DNA of 13,469 nucleotides from Ophiosphaerella korrae (GCA_028456385.1 JALNQF010000817.1:1-13469), one strand, 5' to 3'. Shown: positions 1-8,149, counted from the first letter of the stretch. The notes: a model not told the origin generated them from the letters alone. Numbers and translations are program-made.

Positions 1-38
1 TTATTATTTAAGGATATAGTATAAGGATTACTCTAGAC

Positions 39-116
39 GTATTAGTTTTAGCTAATAAAGACGTTATACTAGGACTCCTATAGCTATAAGAGTTTAATCC
101 TAGAGTTAATTAAAAA
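39..116 (+). pseudogene. C-terminal tail of Gypsy aspartic protease (remnant A)
   Basis: Frame 3 reads VLVLANKDVILGLL, then a stop where Trp is expected, then EFNPRVN. This matches the conserved end of retropepsins in fungal Gypsy elements (a V-I-L-G-x-x-W-L block followed by an N-P-x-x-x-W block). The active-site DSG motif would lie left of the window. After the A-rich run at 112-119 the element continues in frame 1, so a small indel or an original frame junction lies near 112-135. The piece is too short to say more. Confidence 0.7.
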
Positions 117-333
117 AAACTAGAACTTCTTATTTAATAACTATAAAGATATACGTAGATTTAAGCTTATATATTAGTAGCGTTTAATAGTAGATAAAAA
201 GGTACTATATAAGATAGTAGCTTTAATAGTAACTTATTAAAAGAGAATAAGTAACTCTATAAGTACTAGTAGGGCGCTAGGCTAAGAAGTAAGAGTAGAG
301 GAGTAACGCGTAACTCCTAAAATCCTAGAATAA

Positions 334-1200
334 TACAAGAAGTTTAGCTACTTATTTATAGAAGAGATAGATATACTAGTATTACCTAAGTACTAACCTT
401 AGGACTACACGATTAAGTTATAAGAAGAAAAAGAGCTACCTTTTAGGCTTATTTACTAATTAACAAAAAGTAAATTAGTAATACTCTAAGAAAGACTAAA
501 TAGAGACTTAAAAAAAGAATATATATAAGAATCCTTATTATTAGTAAGATTTCTAATTTTCTTTATACTAAAGAAGAAGAAACTACTAAGGATATACGTA
601 AACTACTAAAAACTAAACAATATTATAGTAAAAGACTACTACTTACTACTAAATATAGATAAACTCTAAGATAAGCTAAGCTAAGCTAAGATTTTTATAA
701 AGCTAGACTTAAAAAATAGATACTACCTAATAAGAATTAAAGTAAGTAAAAAGTAAAAGATAGCATTCTAAATATACTATAAATATTATAAGTATATAGT
801 AATACCCTTTAGACTAATAAATATACTAGTAATATTCTAAAGACTAATTAATAATATATTATAAAAATACTTAGATAAGTTTATTGTAGCTTACCTAGAT
901 AATATACTAATATATTCTAAAGAAGAAAGTAAGTATATAAAGTAAGTAATAATAGTACTATAGTACTTAGACTAATATAACTTATAACTAAAGCTAGAGA
1001 AGTATAAATAGTATAAAATAGAAGTAGAATTTCTAGGATATATAATAGGTATTAATAAAGTTAAGATAAGCTAAGAAAAGATTAAAGTAGTAAAAGAATA
1101 AAAGGAACCTAAAATAGTTAAAGATATATAATTATTCTTAAAATTTATTAACTTTAACTAATACTTTATAGAGAGATTTTTAAAGAAGGTACTACTACTT
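334..1200 (+). pseudogene. Reverse transcriptase domain, Gypsy remnant A
   Basis: This is the RNA-dependent DNA polymerase that would copy the element RNA. In frame 1 the pre-RT block YKKFSYLF (334-357) is followed by ELPFRLIY, then KLDLKNRYYLIRI at 700-738 (family consensus KLDLRxGYHQIRI), VIPFRLIN (family VMPFGLTN), and the catalytic box FIVAYLDNILIYSK at 880-921. The YLDD box has become YLDN because the second Asp codon changed from GAT or GAC to AAT (901-903), a G-to-A change that would destroy metal binding. The thumb-side blocks EFLGYII and FINFN follow, the latter matching the family FLGFANFYRRF block. More than a dozen stops sit at expected Gln or Trp positions. The domain is complete in length but inactive. 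Confidence 0.95.
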
Positions 1201-1229
1201 ATAAAGCTTAGAAGAAAAGATATAATATA

Positions 1230-1700
1230 AGAATAGAGAGTAAAGTAGAAATAAGCTTATAAAGAACTTAAGTAAGCTTATATTATACTACTAGTTTTAA
1301 AGTAATTTTATAGTAACAAGACCTTAGTTATTAAAATAGATATATCTAATCTAGCTTATAGAGTAATAGCGCTATAAGAGTATAAAAGAAAATAGTATCT
1401 AATTATATACTATTTAGGAAAGTTTATAAAGTAAAAAGAAAGATATAATATATATAATAAAGAGCTACTTATAATAGTTAATATACTTAAATATTAGAGA
1501 GTATACGCTAAAAGTATAGTAAAAGTAATTATTAAGATAAATTATAAGAACCTAATATACTTTATAATAAGTAAGAAGTTAAAAGATAAGTAGATATAAT
1601 AGTTAGAACTACTAAGATAGTATAAATTCAAGATCTAGTACGTACTAAGTAAGAAAAATAGCTAAGTAGACGAGCTTAGCTAAAGATACAATATTATAGG
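1230..1700 (+). pseudogene. RNase H domain, Gypsy remnant A
   Basis: This domain would degrade the RNA of the RNA-DNA hybrid. In frame 1 it shows LVIKIDISNLAYRVIAL starting near 1324, which matches the family V-x-T-D-A-S-x-x-x-x-G-A-V-L block with the catalytic Asp kept at 1339-1341. It is followed by YYLGKF (family YxSRKL), then ERYNIYNKELLIIV, matching the E-x-N-Y-x-x-x-x-x-E-L-L-A-I-V helix. VDELS-stop-R at 1666-1686 matches the diagnostic ADALSRR end of Gypsy RNase H, with one stop at an expected Arg or Gln codon. The reading frame is unbroken apart from RIP-type stops. Confidence 0.92.
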
Positions 1701-1779
1701 AAAGAAATAAGTAGTAGAAGAAGCTATACTCTAAGATAATAAATAAAGATACTTAGTACTAAATATATAACTAGTAGAA

Positions 1780-2480
1780 GAGTAAAAAATTAATAACCTA
1801 GTTAAGATTATAAATAAAGTTCTAAAAGAATTATAAGAAGTAATTATATAATAATACTATAATAACTTAGTATATAAGTACTTAGAGATTATATAAACTA
1901 TAAAACTAATCTAGAAGAACTATAGATTTAGTAAGATAAAAGAGAAAGTAATATAGTTTATTAAAGAATATATAGATTACTAAAAGAATAAGTATAAGAT
2001 ATATATACTTTATAGAGAAATATAAGTAATTAAGATACTAAAAAAACTATAGATAGACGTTATAATAAACTTTATTATAGGACTACTAATATTAAAAGAC
2101 CTAGTAATAAGAATAGAATATAATATAATAATAGTAATTATAGACTAATTTATAAAATACGCTAAGATAGAGAAATTCTAAAGTAACTATATAGTAGATT
2201 AGCTAGGATACGTACTATTAGAAGTACTAATATAAAGATATAAGATACTAAAGAGTATTATTAGTAATAGAAATAAGCTTTTTATATCTAATTACTAGAT
2301 AATACTACTTATAGTAATAGAGATAAAAAGAAAGCTATTAATAGCCTATTATCTATAGATAGATAGATAGATAGAATAGACTAATAAGATATTAAAGATA
2401 TACCTAAGGATTTATAGTAATTAGAAGTAAAATAATTAAGTATTACTACTACCTATAGTATAATTAGTATATAATAACAA
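1780..2480 (+). pseudogene. Integrase zinc-binding and catalytic core, Gypsy remnant A
   Basis: This domain would insert the cDNA into the chromosome. The zinc-binding module reads VYKYLEI up to EYIDY at 1966-1980; the family H-H-C-C ligands have become Tyr. The first catalytic Asp (family MDF) has become Asn in INFIIGL, codon AAC at 2068-2070. The second (family ISDRD) has become Asn in ISNRN at 2260-2274. The catalytic Glu in the family block Q-T-D-G-Q-T-E is kept as GAA at 2374-2376. Two of the three metal-binding acids are therefore lost, both by G-to-A change. The GATA-like run at 2352-2375 is simply this block after mutation. Confidence 0.93.
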
Positions 2481-3090
2481 GTACTTAAAAGTAATAAGTA
2501 AAATACTATATTTTATAAACTATAGGATATACCCTAATTTATTTAAGAGAATACTACTAGGACTTAAGATAGAAGTAGTATTAGTTAGAGTAGAAGATAT
2601 ATAAGAACTCTATAATAAGATAAAGTAAAAACTAGAAAAAGTTTAAAAATAAAGTATTTTATATATTAATTAAAAATAAAAAATAGTACTTTAGCTAAAA
2701 GAAAAGGATAAAGCGTATCTTTATACAAAGAATCTATAAATAAAGTAACTTAGTAAAAGACTAGATTATATTAAGATTAGACTATTTTTAGTTAAAGAAG
2801 ATAATAGGCTAGTAATAAAGATACTAGAACTACTTAAAAATACTAAGGTATACTCTAAGTTCTATATAAGCCTACTAGAACTAGCTAAGCTAAAAAATAC
2901 TAGTATAGCAACAATTCTAATATTAAAAAGAAAAGAATAATAAGTTTAAAGTTAAAGACCTATAGAGATATTAAGAGATAGGATATAATACTTTCTAAAG
3001 TATATAGTTTCTCTAAAAGTAGCTAGTAAAATAGAAAAGCTACTTAGTAAGTAAAAATATATAAGAACCTAAAGCTAATCTATAGAATTA
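2481..3090 (+). pseudogene. Integrase C-terminal region and probable chromodomain, Gypsy remnant A
   Basis: The frame continues through YFINYRIYPNLF (family PFxxNYGxxPxx), a charged helical stretch ELYNKIK, and the block around 2740-2870 reading LSKRLDYIKIRLFLVKE, which matches the family R-P-S-K-K-L-D-x-x-x-x-G-P-F-x-V block. After stops near 2938-2955, the segment EILRDRI-stop-YFLKY at about 2969-3003 resembles the family E-x-I-L-x-x-R-x-x-x-x-x-x-Y-L-V-K-W core of a chromodomain. Such domains guide insertion into heterochromatin by reading histone H3 marks. The integrase tail is clear; the chromodomain is plausible but short and damaged, and its end near 3090 is approximate. Confidence 0.75.
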
Positions 3091-3906
3091 TTAGTAGATA
3101 CTTAAGAAAGTAAGAAGTAAGTATAATATACTAGGATATATAAGATATACAAAGCTATAGCTAGGATATAATAGATATATTAGTAGAAGAAAGTTCTATA
3201 ATAAACCTAACTATATAGAACCTATAAAGCGCCCTTAGTTATAATAAATTTATCTAATAAGCTAATAGTAGACTAGATAGTAGAAGAAGAGGTAATATTA
3301 ATAGTAGTAGTAGAATAGTTAAGAACTTACGCTAAGACCTTATTACTTTTTTACTTTAACTCTAATACTAGGTATAAGGCTTTATAGTAAGTATACTCTT
3401 TAGTAGATTTTAATATTTTCTTATTACGTAGTAAATAAGTAATAATAATAGTAAGAAGTTTTTTATTATTATTAACTTTTTTATAGAACTTTTTATAAGT
3501 TTAATTAAAAGACTTTTAAGTTATACTAACGTAGAGATACTTTATATAAGTATACTTAGTATACTTTAGAGTAGAATCTAGTATAATAAAATAAAGAATA
3601 CCTAAAAGAGAATAATATAGATAAAGTACTTTAGAAATATAGTTTATAGTAAAGATTTCTAATAAGAGATAAAGTTTATAAGACTATAAGAGAGGTAATA
3701 TTATAGTAAAATAGTTTTTAACTAAAAAGTAAAGTAAACTACTTATAAGCTAGACCTAGCTAATAGAGGCCTAGGCTTAAAGATAGACCTAGCGTAAGAA
3801 AGGGAGATAGTATTACAATACTAAGTAGTAAGTAAGCTATTATATTATACGTAATTAGGCTAAGTAATATAGTATAGTAGAATATATAACTATTTAGTAG
3901 TAAATG
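3091..3906. other. Unassigned interval after Gypsy remnant A
   Basis: I recognise no gene here. This is where the 3' LTR of remnant A would be expected, but no second copy of it is present in the window to prove that. A bottom-strand frame from about 3584 down to 3275 has only four stops in roughly 104 codons and includes a stretch reading SKEYTYYKALYLVLELK when stop and Cys-to-Tyr changes are ignored. The plus-strand frame over the same bases has many more stops (about 16 percent of codons). This hints at an old bottom-strand coding region, but I cannot name a family, and low stop density alone is weak evidence in RIP-mutated DNA. Confidence 0.3.
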
Positions 3907-3990
3907 CTCTAGAGTAAATACTCTAAAGTAAATATTCTAGAATAAGCGCTCTAGAGTAAACGCTCTAGAGTAAGCGCTTAGGAATAAATA
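3907..3990. repeat. 14-bp tandem array, six copies
   Basis: Six head-to-tail 14-bp units fill 3907-3990 without a gap, each close to CTCTAGAGTAAACG: units start at 3907, 3921, 3935, 3949, 3963 and 3977. The fourth and fifth differ at one position; the sixth is most diverged. Several units contain GCGCT at the junction, so this is one of the more G+C-rich spots in the area. It is a minisatellite of unknown role. Confidence 0.9.
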
Positions 3991-4353
3991 CTAGATAGTA
4001 AGTATATAAGAACATTAATAGACCTTTATAGACTATTATATTTAATCTCTTCTTTACTTCTTATCTTAATAGAGTATTATAACTAATACTTTAATTAGAT
4101 TCTTATCTACTTATTAATACTTATATACCTTGTAATACTCTAATAAGAGCTAACTATTAATTAAGTTAAGTAACTAACTTATTTATTAACTTCGCTTATC
4201 TTATAGAAGCCTACTTACTTTTATTACTCTTACTAGTTCTAAGGTCTTAATAGTATTATAATAAGTATATTCTTACTAATATATAGTATAAGTATATTTC
4301 TTTAAATATTTTACTTATAAAGTATAAGTATTTAATTTCTATATAGTTTCTTT

Positions 4354-4698
4354 CTACTAAATTATATAAGAAGAGCTATTAATAGAGCTTAAGTAAAATT
4401 ATTATTAGACCTTACTACTACTAAGGCTAAGTATAAGTTAACTCTTTATAAGCTAGTAAAGCTTTATTCTTATGTTAAGTATTTTTATAAGATAAAAGCT
4501 TATAATAATACTAGGTTATCTAAATAGTTTTATATATTAAAAGCTAAGTTAGATTTAGATAATACTATAGAGGCTACTCTAGCTCTTATTATATTAAGCG
4601 TTCTTATTATCTCTCTATCTAGTAGTAGTAGTATTAATTTTCTTAGTTTACTATAAAGTAATCTAGAGAGTTTTAACTTTAGAACTTTTCTAGTTTTT
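4354..4698 (+). pseudogene. Unassigned degraded coding-like frame
   Basis: Plus-strand frame 1 has only four stops in about 115 codons here, well below the surrounding density. It includes YKLTLYKLVKLYSYVKYFYK, then NNTRLSK, and a serine run at 4612-4632 followed by INFLSLL. I do not recognise a family. The frame can be followed weakly upstream to about 4021 and downstream to a stop at 4888-4890, with more stops. A bottom-strand frame over about 4530-4690 is also open for nearly 60 codons, so strand is not settled. The plus strand is T-rich here, like the minus-strand element to its right, which speaks slightly against plus-strand coding. The flanking 3991-4353 and 4699-4827 hold nothing I can name. 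Confidence 0.25.
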
Positions 4699-4827
4699 TA
4701 GAGTAGTTAAGGTTATCTTCTAGTTTCTATATATTTATAAAGTAGACTTTATATAAGATAACTTAATAAAGTAGTTTTAATAATTAACTAAAAAGAGTAA
4801 ATAGTAGATAAAGCTATCTAAGTAAGT

Positions 4828-4847
4828 ACTAGGTATATATACCTAGT
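4828..4847. repeat. Perfect 20-bp palindrome
   Basis: ACTAGGTATATATACCTAGT is its own reverse complement. With the flanking AGTAAG and CTTACT (4821-4855) it extends into a longer imperfect hairpin. It lies 43 bp from the 17-bp array that follows and could mark an element end. No function is shown. Confidence 0.85.
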
Positions 4848-4889
4848 AGCTTACTAAGCGCTAACTAAAAGTAAAAAGGTAGTTAAATG

Positions 4890-5007
4890 TTAGTAAGTTG
4901 TAAACTTACTAATATATTAGTAAGTTCGCAATGTTAGTAAGTTTGCGATATTAGTAAGTTTACAATATTAGTAAGTTTACTATATTAGTAAGTTATAAAC
5001 TTACTAA
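4890..5007. repeat. 17-bp tandem array bracketed by two 23-bp hairpins
   Basis: The block is symmetrical. At 4890-4912 a hairpin has arms TTAGTAAGTT and AACTTACTAA around a 3-nt loop. Four 17-bp direct units, each starting TTAGTAAGTT, follow at 4917, 4934, 4951 and 4968. A second hairpin with the same arms sits at 4985-5007. The same 10-mer therefore occurs six times forward and twice reversed. The block lies just beyond the chromodomain end of the minus-strand Gypsy element, so it is in that element's 3' non-coding region or at its border. It keeps more CpA/TpG than its surroundings. Confidence 0.9.
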
Positions 5008-5034
5008 TATTAGTACGAAAATAAGAGATATAAG

Positions 5035-5180
5035 AAATAACTCCCTTATAATATCTTTTTATAGTTATCCTTTTTTATTTATACTTATCTATTTTACTAA
5101 ATAGTAATTCTTACTATTATAAAACTAGTATCTTAGAACTTTTTTAACTTCTTATTCTTCTTATTCTCTATATATATCTA
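5035..5180 (-). pseudogene. Chromodomain at the Pol C-terminus, Gypsy remnant B
   Basis: The minus-strand frame reads FYNSKNYYLVK, a stop where Trp is expected, then a short loop and KDIIREL. This matches the chromodomain core in which YLVKW is followed by a glycine-rich turn and a W-E helix. Chromodomains at this place define chromoviruses and bind methylated histone H3, steering insertion to heterochromatin. The Trp and Gly codons carry G-to-A changes. The reading runs a further dozen hydrophobic residues and stops near 5010, just before the 17-bp array. Confidence 0.8.
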
Positions 5181-5939
5181 CTTTATATACTAGTAGTTCT
5201 ACGTTTTATAGTACTATCTCTAGTAGTACTATATAGAAGGTTAAGTATATCCTTATTTTACTTAGTAGCTTTAGTTTAAATATAACTAGTATAACTTCTT
5301 TTTTAACTTTATATAGTCTAATCTTTACGTAATTAAGTTTTAAGCTTAATTATTTACTTTTAATATTTTTTTATATTAACTATACTTATTCTTCCTTTTT
5401 AAATTAAAGCCTTCTTTTATACTTTTTATTATAATACTTTACTATTTAATTGTATAGAAATTCTATATCTTATTTTAGTTAGTTATATATTTTTTTAGTC
5501 TATTTATAAAGTTTTTTCTTCTTAGTATCTAGAATTCTATATTTCTTAGTATTCTATATATATTAGGATTAAATCTATAGTTTATAAAGAAGAGTAATAC
5601 TTTTATTACTATATTTTTTATACTATTCTATACTAACTATACTATAAGTAGTAACTATACCTAGTTATTCTAGTTATAGTTAAGGTAGTATCTTAAGTAC
5701 TATTCTACTATCTAGTTTATTTATTCTAATTATCTATCTATTTATAGATAATACGCTATTAATATTATATATTATATTCCTAATTATACTATTATTATTC
5801 CCTATAGTTTTAATATAAATTATACGTCTCTATCTATAATAATCTTATTTAAGGTACTATATTAGCTAATTATAGTTATTAGAACTTAATATATTATAAC
5901 TTTTATTCTACTTTTTTCTTTATATAGTCTAAAGTATAT
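5181..5939 (-). pseudogene. Integrase catalytic core (distal part) and C-terminal domain, Gypsy remnant B
   Basis: After the insert the frame resumes with KYIYFRLYKEKS (family KYxHFxPxK). It continues with IIIDRDV, keeping the second catalytic Asp at 5832-5834, then AYYL-stop-IDR-stop-LE, the mutated form of A-Y-H-P-Q-T-D-G-Q-x-E. The catalytic Glu codon at 5724-5726 is intact. LLLIV and the family PFFxNYGxxPNM block follow. A frame change near 5560-5620 leads into a charged helix (KQDIEFLYN-like), then KKEE-stop-V and KLNYVKIRLYKVKKEV, the family block before the chromodomain. Unlike remnant A, all three catalytic acids survive here, though stops still kill the gene. Confidence 0.92.
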
Positions 5940-5949
5940 ATACTTTATA
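5940..5949. repeat. Left 10-bp direct repeat (target-site duplication)
   Basis: ATACTTTATA occurs here and again at 6179-6188, exactly flanking the insert. The duplicated bases encode the integrase residues L-T-K-Y (mutated to L-I-K-Y) on the minus strand, so the duplication arose inside the coding frame. Confidence 0.85.
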
Positions 5950-6178
5950 TCTATACGTAATAACTTAGGCTAATAGCTAAGCTATTACGCACAACGTTAG
6001 GAGTAACAAGACGTATAGGCCTTTTAGCCTATATATAGAATTAAGTATATATAATATATACTCTTACTATGTATAGAGGTAGATATAAATAAATACTTTT
6101 TACTTTTCTTTACTTAACCCTATACGCTAGCGTATCCTAGTTTCTCTATAAGCCTCTATAGTAGACAAAGCCCTATTA
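5950..6178 (+). mobile_element. 229-bp insert in the integrase, probable solo LTR
   Basis: The segment interrupts the integrase frame and is flanked by identical 10-bp repeats. Removing 239 bp (insert plus one repeat) puts the two integrase halves back in the same frame. Read on the plus strand it has a TATA-like CTATATATAG at 6029-6038, an AATAAA at 6088-6093, and ends in CCCTATTA, which fits a small LTR with its final CA turned into TA. It also holds a 17-bp inverted repeat at 5971-5987 (TAATAGCT arms around one base) and a 14-bp palindrome at 6122-6135. A 10-bp duplication is long for an LTR element (usually 4-6 bp), and the left end is not a clear TG or TA, so a SINE or a Mutator-like MITE stays possible. 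I see no terminal inverted repeats. It keeps more CpA/TpG than its host. Confidence 0.75.
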
Positions 6179-6188
6179 ATACTTTATA
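6179..6188. repeat. Right 10-bp direct repeat (target-site duplication)
   Basis: Second copy of ATACTTTATA, 239 bp from the first. It adjoins the proximal half of the integrase, whose last readable residues are NKLIKY (family D-K-L-T-K-Y). Confidence 0.85.
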
Positions 6189-6560
6189 AGCTTATTTATA
6201 ATTATTAGGATTCTATTATATTTAACTCTTAATATTAAGTTCTTTAATTTATATAATTTTATAATAAAGTCTATTATTATTACTCTTTAGAGATATTCTA
6301 GTACTTTAACTAGTTATAGTATCCTATATAGTATATATCTATTATACTTATTTCTATAGTATTCTATATAATCTTATAGTACTTCTTTTACTAGTTATCT
6401 TACTCTTAAGATATAGTAGTTTCTTAAAAGCTTATTTAGTATTTTCTTAATTCTTTAGTATCTATATACTAGTAGCTTATAAAATTTTTATATAAACTCT
6501 CTTTAGATCTTCTTTAAGATATATATTCTTCTATAAGCTTATATAAATCCTTTTTAGATT
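6189..6560 (-). pseudogene. Integrase zinc-binding module and first part of catalytic core, Gypsy remnant B
   Basis: The minus strand reads KLLVYRY-stop-RIKKILNKLLRNYY, matching the family P-x-x-G-H-x-G-x-x-K-T-x-x-x-x-x-x-R-x-Y-Y helix. DYIEYYRNKYNRYILY follows, where the zinc-binding C-x-x-C has become Y-x-x-Y. IDFIIKL keeps the first catalytic Asp (GAC at 6269-6271; family MDFxxGLP). The frame then reads ILIIINKLIKY and stops at the insert boundary. Together with 5181-5939 it makes one complete integrase. Confidence 0.92.
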
Positions 6561-6729
6561 TCTAGTTTTTTTATTTTTTTAGATACTTTTTATATTATTA
6601 TCTAAACCTATTTATTTAGCTTACTACTCTTTCTTTTAAGTATAGTAGCTATTTTAGGTATATTTAGGACTAAGTATCTTTTTTTATTTTTAACTAGAAC
6701 TATACCTATAGTATTTATTTCTTTTTATA

Positions 6730-7110
6730 GATCTAGTCTTCTACTTAAAGTATTTACTAACTAGTTATCCTTTCCTTTTATATATATAACTTCGAATTTA
6801 AATATTAATAAGAATTTCTACTATCTAGTATAGTATTATAATAGATTTTTATTTATTATAAACTCTATAAAGTTTTTATAATCTATATAGACTTTTATTT
6901 TATATTTTACTTTTTATAAGTATACTTTTTATTACTTAAATACTTTATAGATTACTAGTATTTCTTTATTATAAATTAAGTAGTTAAGTTCTACTATTTT
7001 TATCTTTTTAGAGAAGTATTTAATTAAATATTCTTTTTTAGTTTCTAGGTCTTCTTATATTAGTACTATTCTATAAACTAAATTAGATACGTCTATTTTT
7101 ACTATTACTA
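6730..7110 (-). pseudogene. RNase H domain, Gypsy remnant B
   Basis: In the minus strand VIVKIDVSNLVYRIVL matches the family V-x-T-D-A-S block, with the catalytic Asp kept (GAC at 7091-7093). EYLIKYFSKKI matches P-I-x-Y-x-S-x-K-M, ELNYLIYNKEILVIYKVF matches the E-x-N-Y-x-I-x-x-K-E-L-L-A-I helix, and FKFEVIYIKGKDN is followed by LVNTLSRRLD, the mutated A-D-A-L-S-R-R-x-D terminus (Asp to Asn). The frame is the same as that of the RT catalytic box. Confidence 0.94.
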
Positions 7111-7990
7111 GTAGGTCTAGGTTATATATCCTAATAACTAGGTTTTCTATAAACTTTTTCTTAATCTTTCTAAATACTTTATTATATTCCTTAGTCTACT
7201 TAAATAGTATATCTTTTTTTATAAGCTTTATTATTAGTTCTATATCTTTAGAATATCTTACTATTAACTTTCTATAAATGTTAACTAGCCTATAAAATTA
7301 TTATACTTTTTTTAGGTTCTTTAGCGTTAGCTATTTATTAATTAATTTAATCTTTTCTAGGTTAATCTTAATTTTTCCTAGTTCTATAATAAATTTAAGG
7401 AAATCTATTTCCTTTATATAGAACTTGTATTTTCTTATTTTAAGAAATAGTTTATTTTCTACTAGGTTTTCTAGTACTTTATATACGTATTATATATATT
7501 CTTCCTCTAATTCTAAAAATATAAAGATATTGTCTAGGTATATAAATATAAATATATCTAAGTACTCTCTTAGTACTATATTAATTCTTTCTTAGAATAC
7601 TACTAGTGCGTTTATTAAGCTAAATAGTATAAGTATTTATATAGTTTATACTACGTTCTAAATACTATTTTCTATTTATTACTTTCTTTAATTCTAATCT
7701 AATAGTAGGTATTTTAGATATCTAGTTTTATAAAGATTTCTACTCTTCTTAGCTTATCTTATATTCTATCTATTTATAGTAGTAGGTATTAGTTCTTATT
7801 TATAATTATCTTAGTTTTTCTAAAATCTATATAAAGTCTTTTATTATTTATTTCCTTTTTATCTATAAATATAAGTCTATATACTACTAAAGATTTAGAT
7901 TCTTTTATCTATCTTTTTTTTTTTATATTTTAGATAAATATTTATTTAATTTTAGATTCTTCTTTTATTTTTCTATAGACTAGGCTCTAT
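7111..7990 (-). pseudogene. Reverse transcriptase domain, Gypsy remnant B
   Basis: The minus strand reads KESKSLVVYRLIFIDKKE (family x-S-P-x-x-x-P-x-x-F-V-x-K-K-D), RLYIDFRKTK (family L-R-x-C-V-D-Y-R-x-L-N), EIFIKLDI, then YY, and FRT before a small frame change between 7650 and 7632. The new frame gives LILFSLINALVVF (family VMPFGLTNAPATF) and the catalytic box FIYLDNIFIF with YLDN at 7529-7540. As in remnant A, the last Asp of YLDD is now Asn by a G-to-A change. ENLVENKLFLKIRKYKFYIKE and DFLKFII follow, matching the Y-x-x-K-C-x-F and FLG blocks. Confidence 0.94.
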
Positions 7991-8149
7991 CTTACGTTTT
8001 TACCTTTTTCTAGTTCTATTACTAAATCCTATAGTTAATATTCTAGAAAGTAATATTCTAGCTCTATAAGCTATTTCTCTTATTTCTTATATTCTTCTAG
8101 GAATTCTCTTTTACTAGTACTTATATTAGCTTTTAGTATATCTATTTTA

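Larger units (their letters stand above)
1..3090 (+). mobile_element. Ty3/Gypsy retrotransposon remnant A (pol part, RIP-mutated, cut by window start)
   Basis: Translating the plus strand in frame 1 gives a recognisable Gypsy Pol polyprotein from about position 130 to 3090 in the order RT, RNase H, integrase, chromodomain, which is the Ty3/Gypsy (chromovirus) order. The tail of the protease lies just before it in frame 3. Stop codons are frequent, but they fall where the family has Gln or Trp (CAA, CAG or TGG turned into TAA or TAG), and I see no further frame change over nearly 3 kb. Gag and the 5' LTR would lie left of the window. I could not define a 3' LTR after the chromodomain. The element cannot make protein. 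Its family assignment is secure from the motifs; its boundaries are not. Confidence 0.93.

Noticed and set aside
672..690. CTAAG short tandem repeat
   Set aside because: It is the mutated coding sequence of the RT block before KLDL (D-x-L-x-x-A-K-x-F), in frame and of normal length.
2352..2375. GATA-type microsatellite (and a similar run near 5727-5757 on the other strand)
   Set aside because: Both are the mutated codons of the conserved integrase block P-Q-T-D-G-Q; they lie in frame at the expected place in each integrase.
3600..3900. Tail of a pogo/Fot1-like transposase on the plus strand
   Set aside because: A short basic stretch resembled such tails, but stop density is high (about 16 percent of codons) and no DDE core was found upstream.
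4890..5007. A CRISPR array
   Set aside because: Units are 17 bp, directly abutting, with no unique spacers, in a eukaryotic retroelement context.
7914..7924. A frameshift at the run of 11 T
   Set aside because: Careful counting shows that the protease and RT N-terminus are in the same frame across this run; the real frame change is at 7632-7650.
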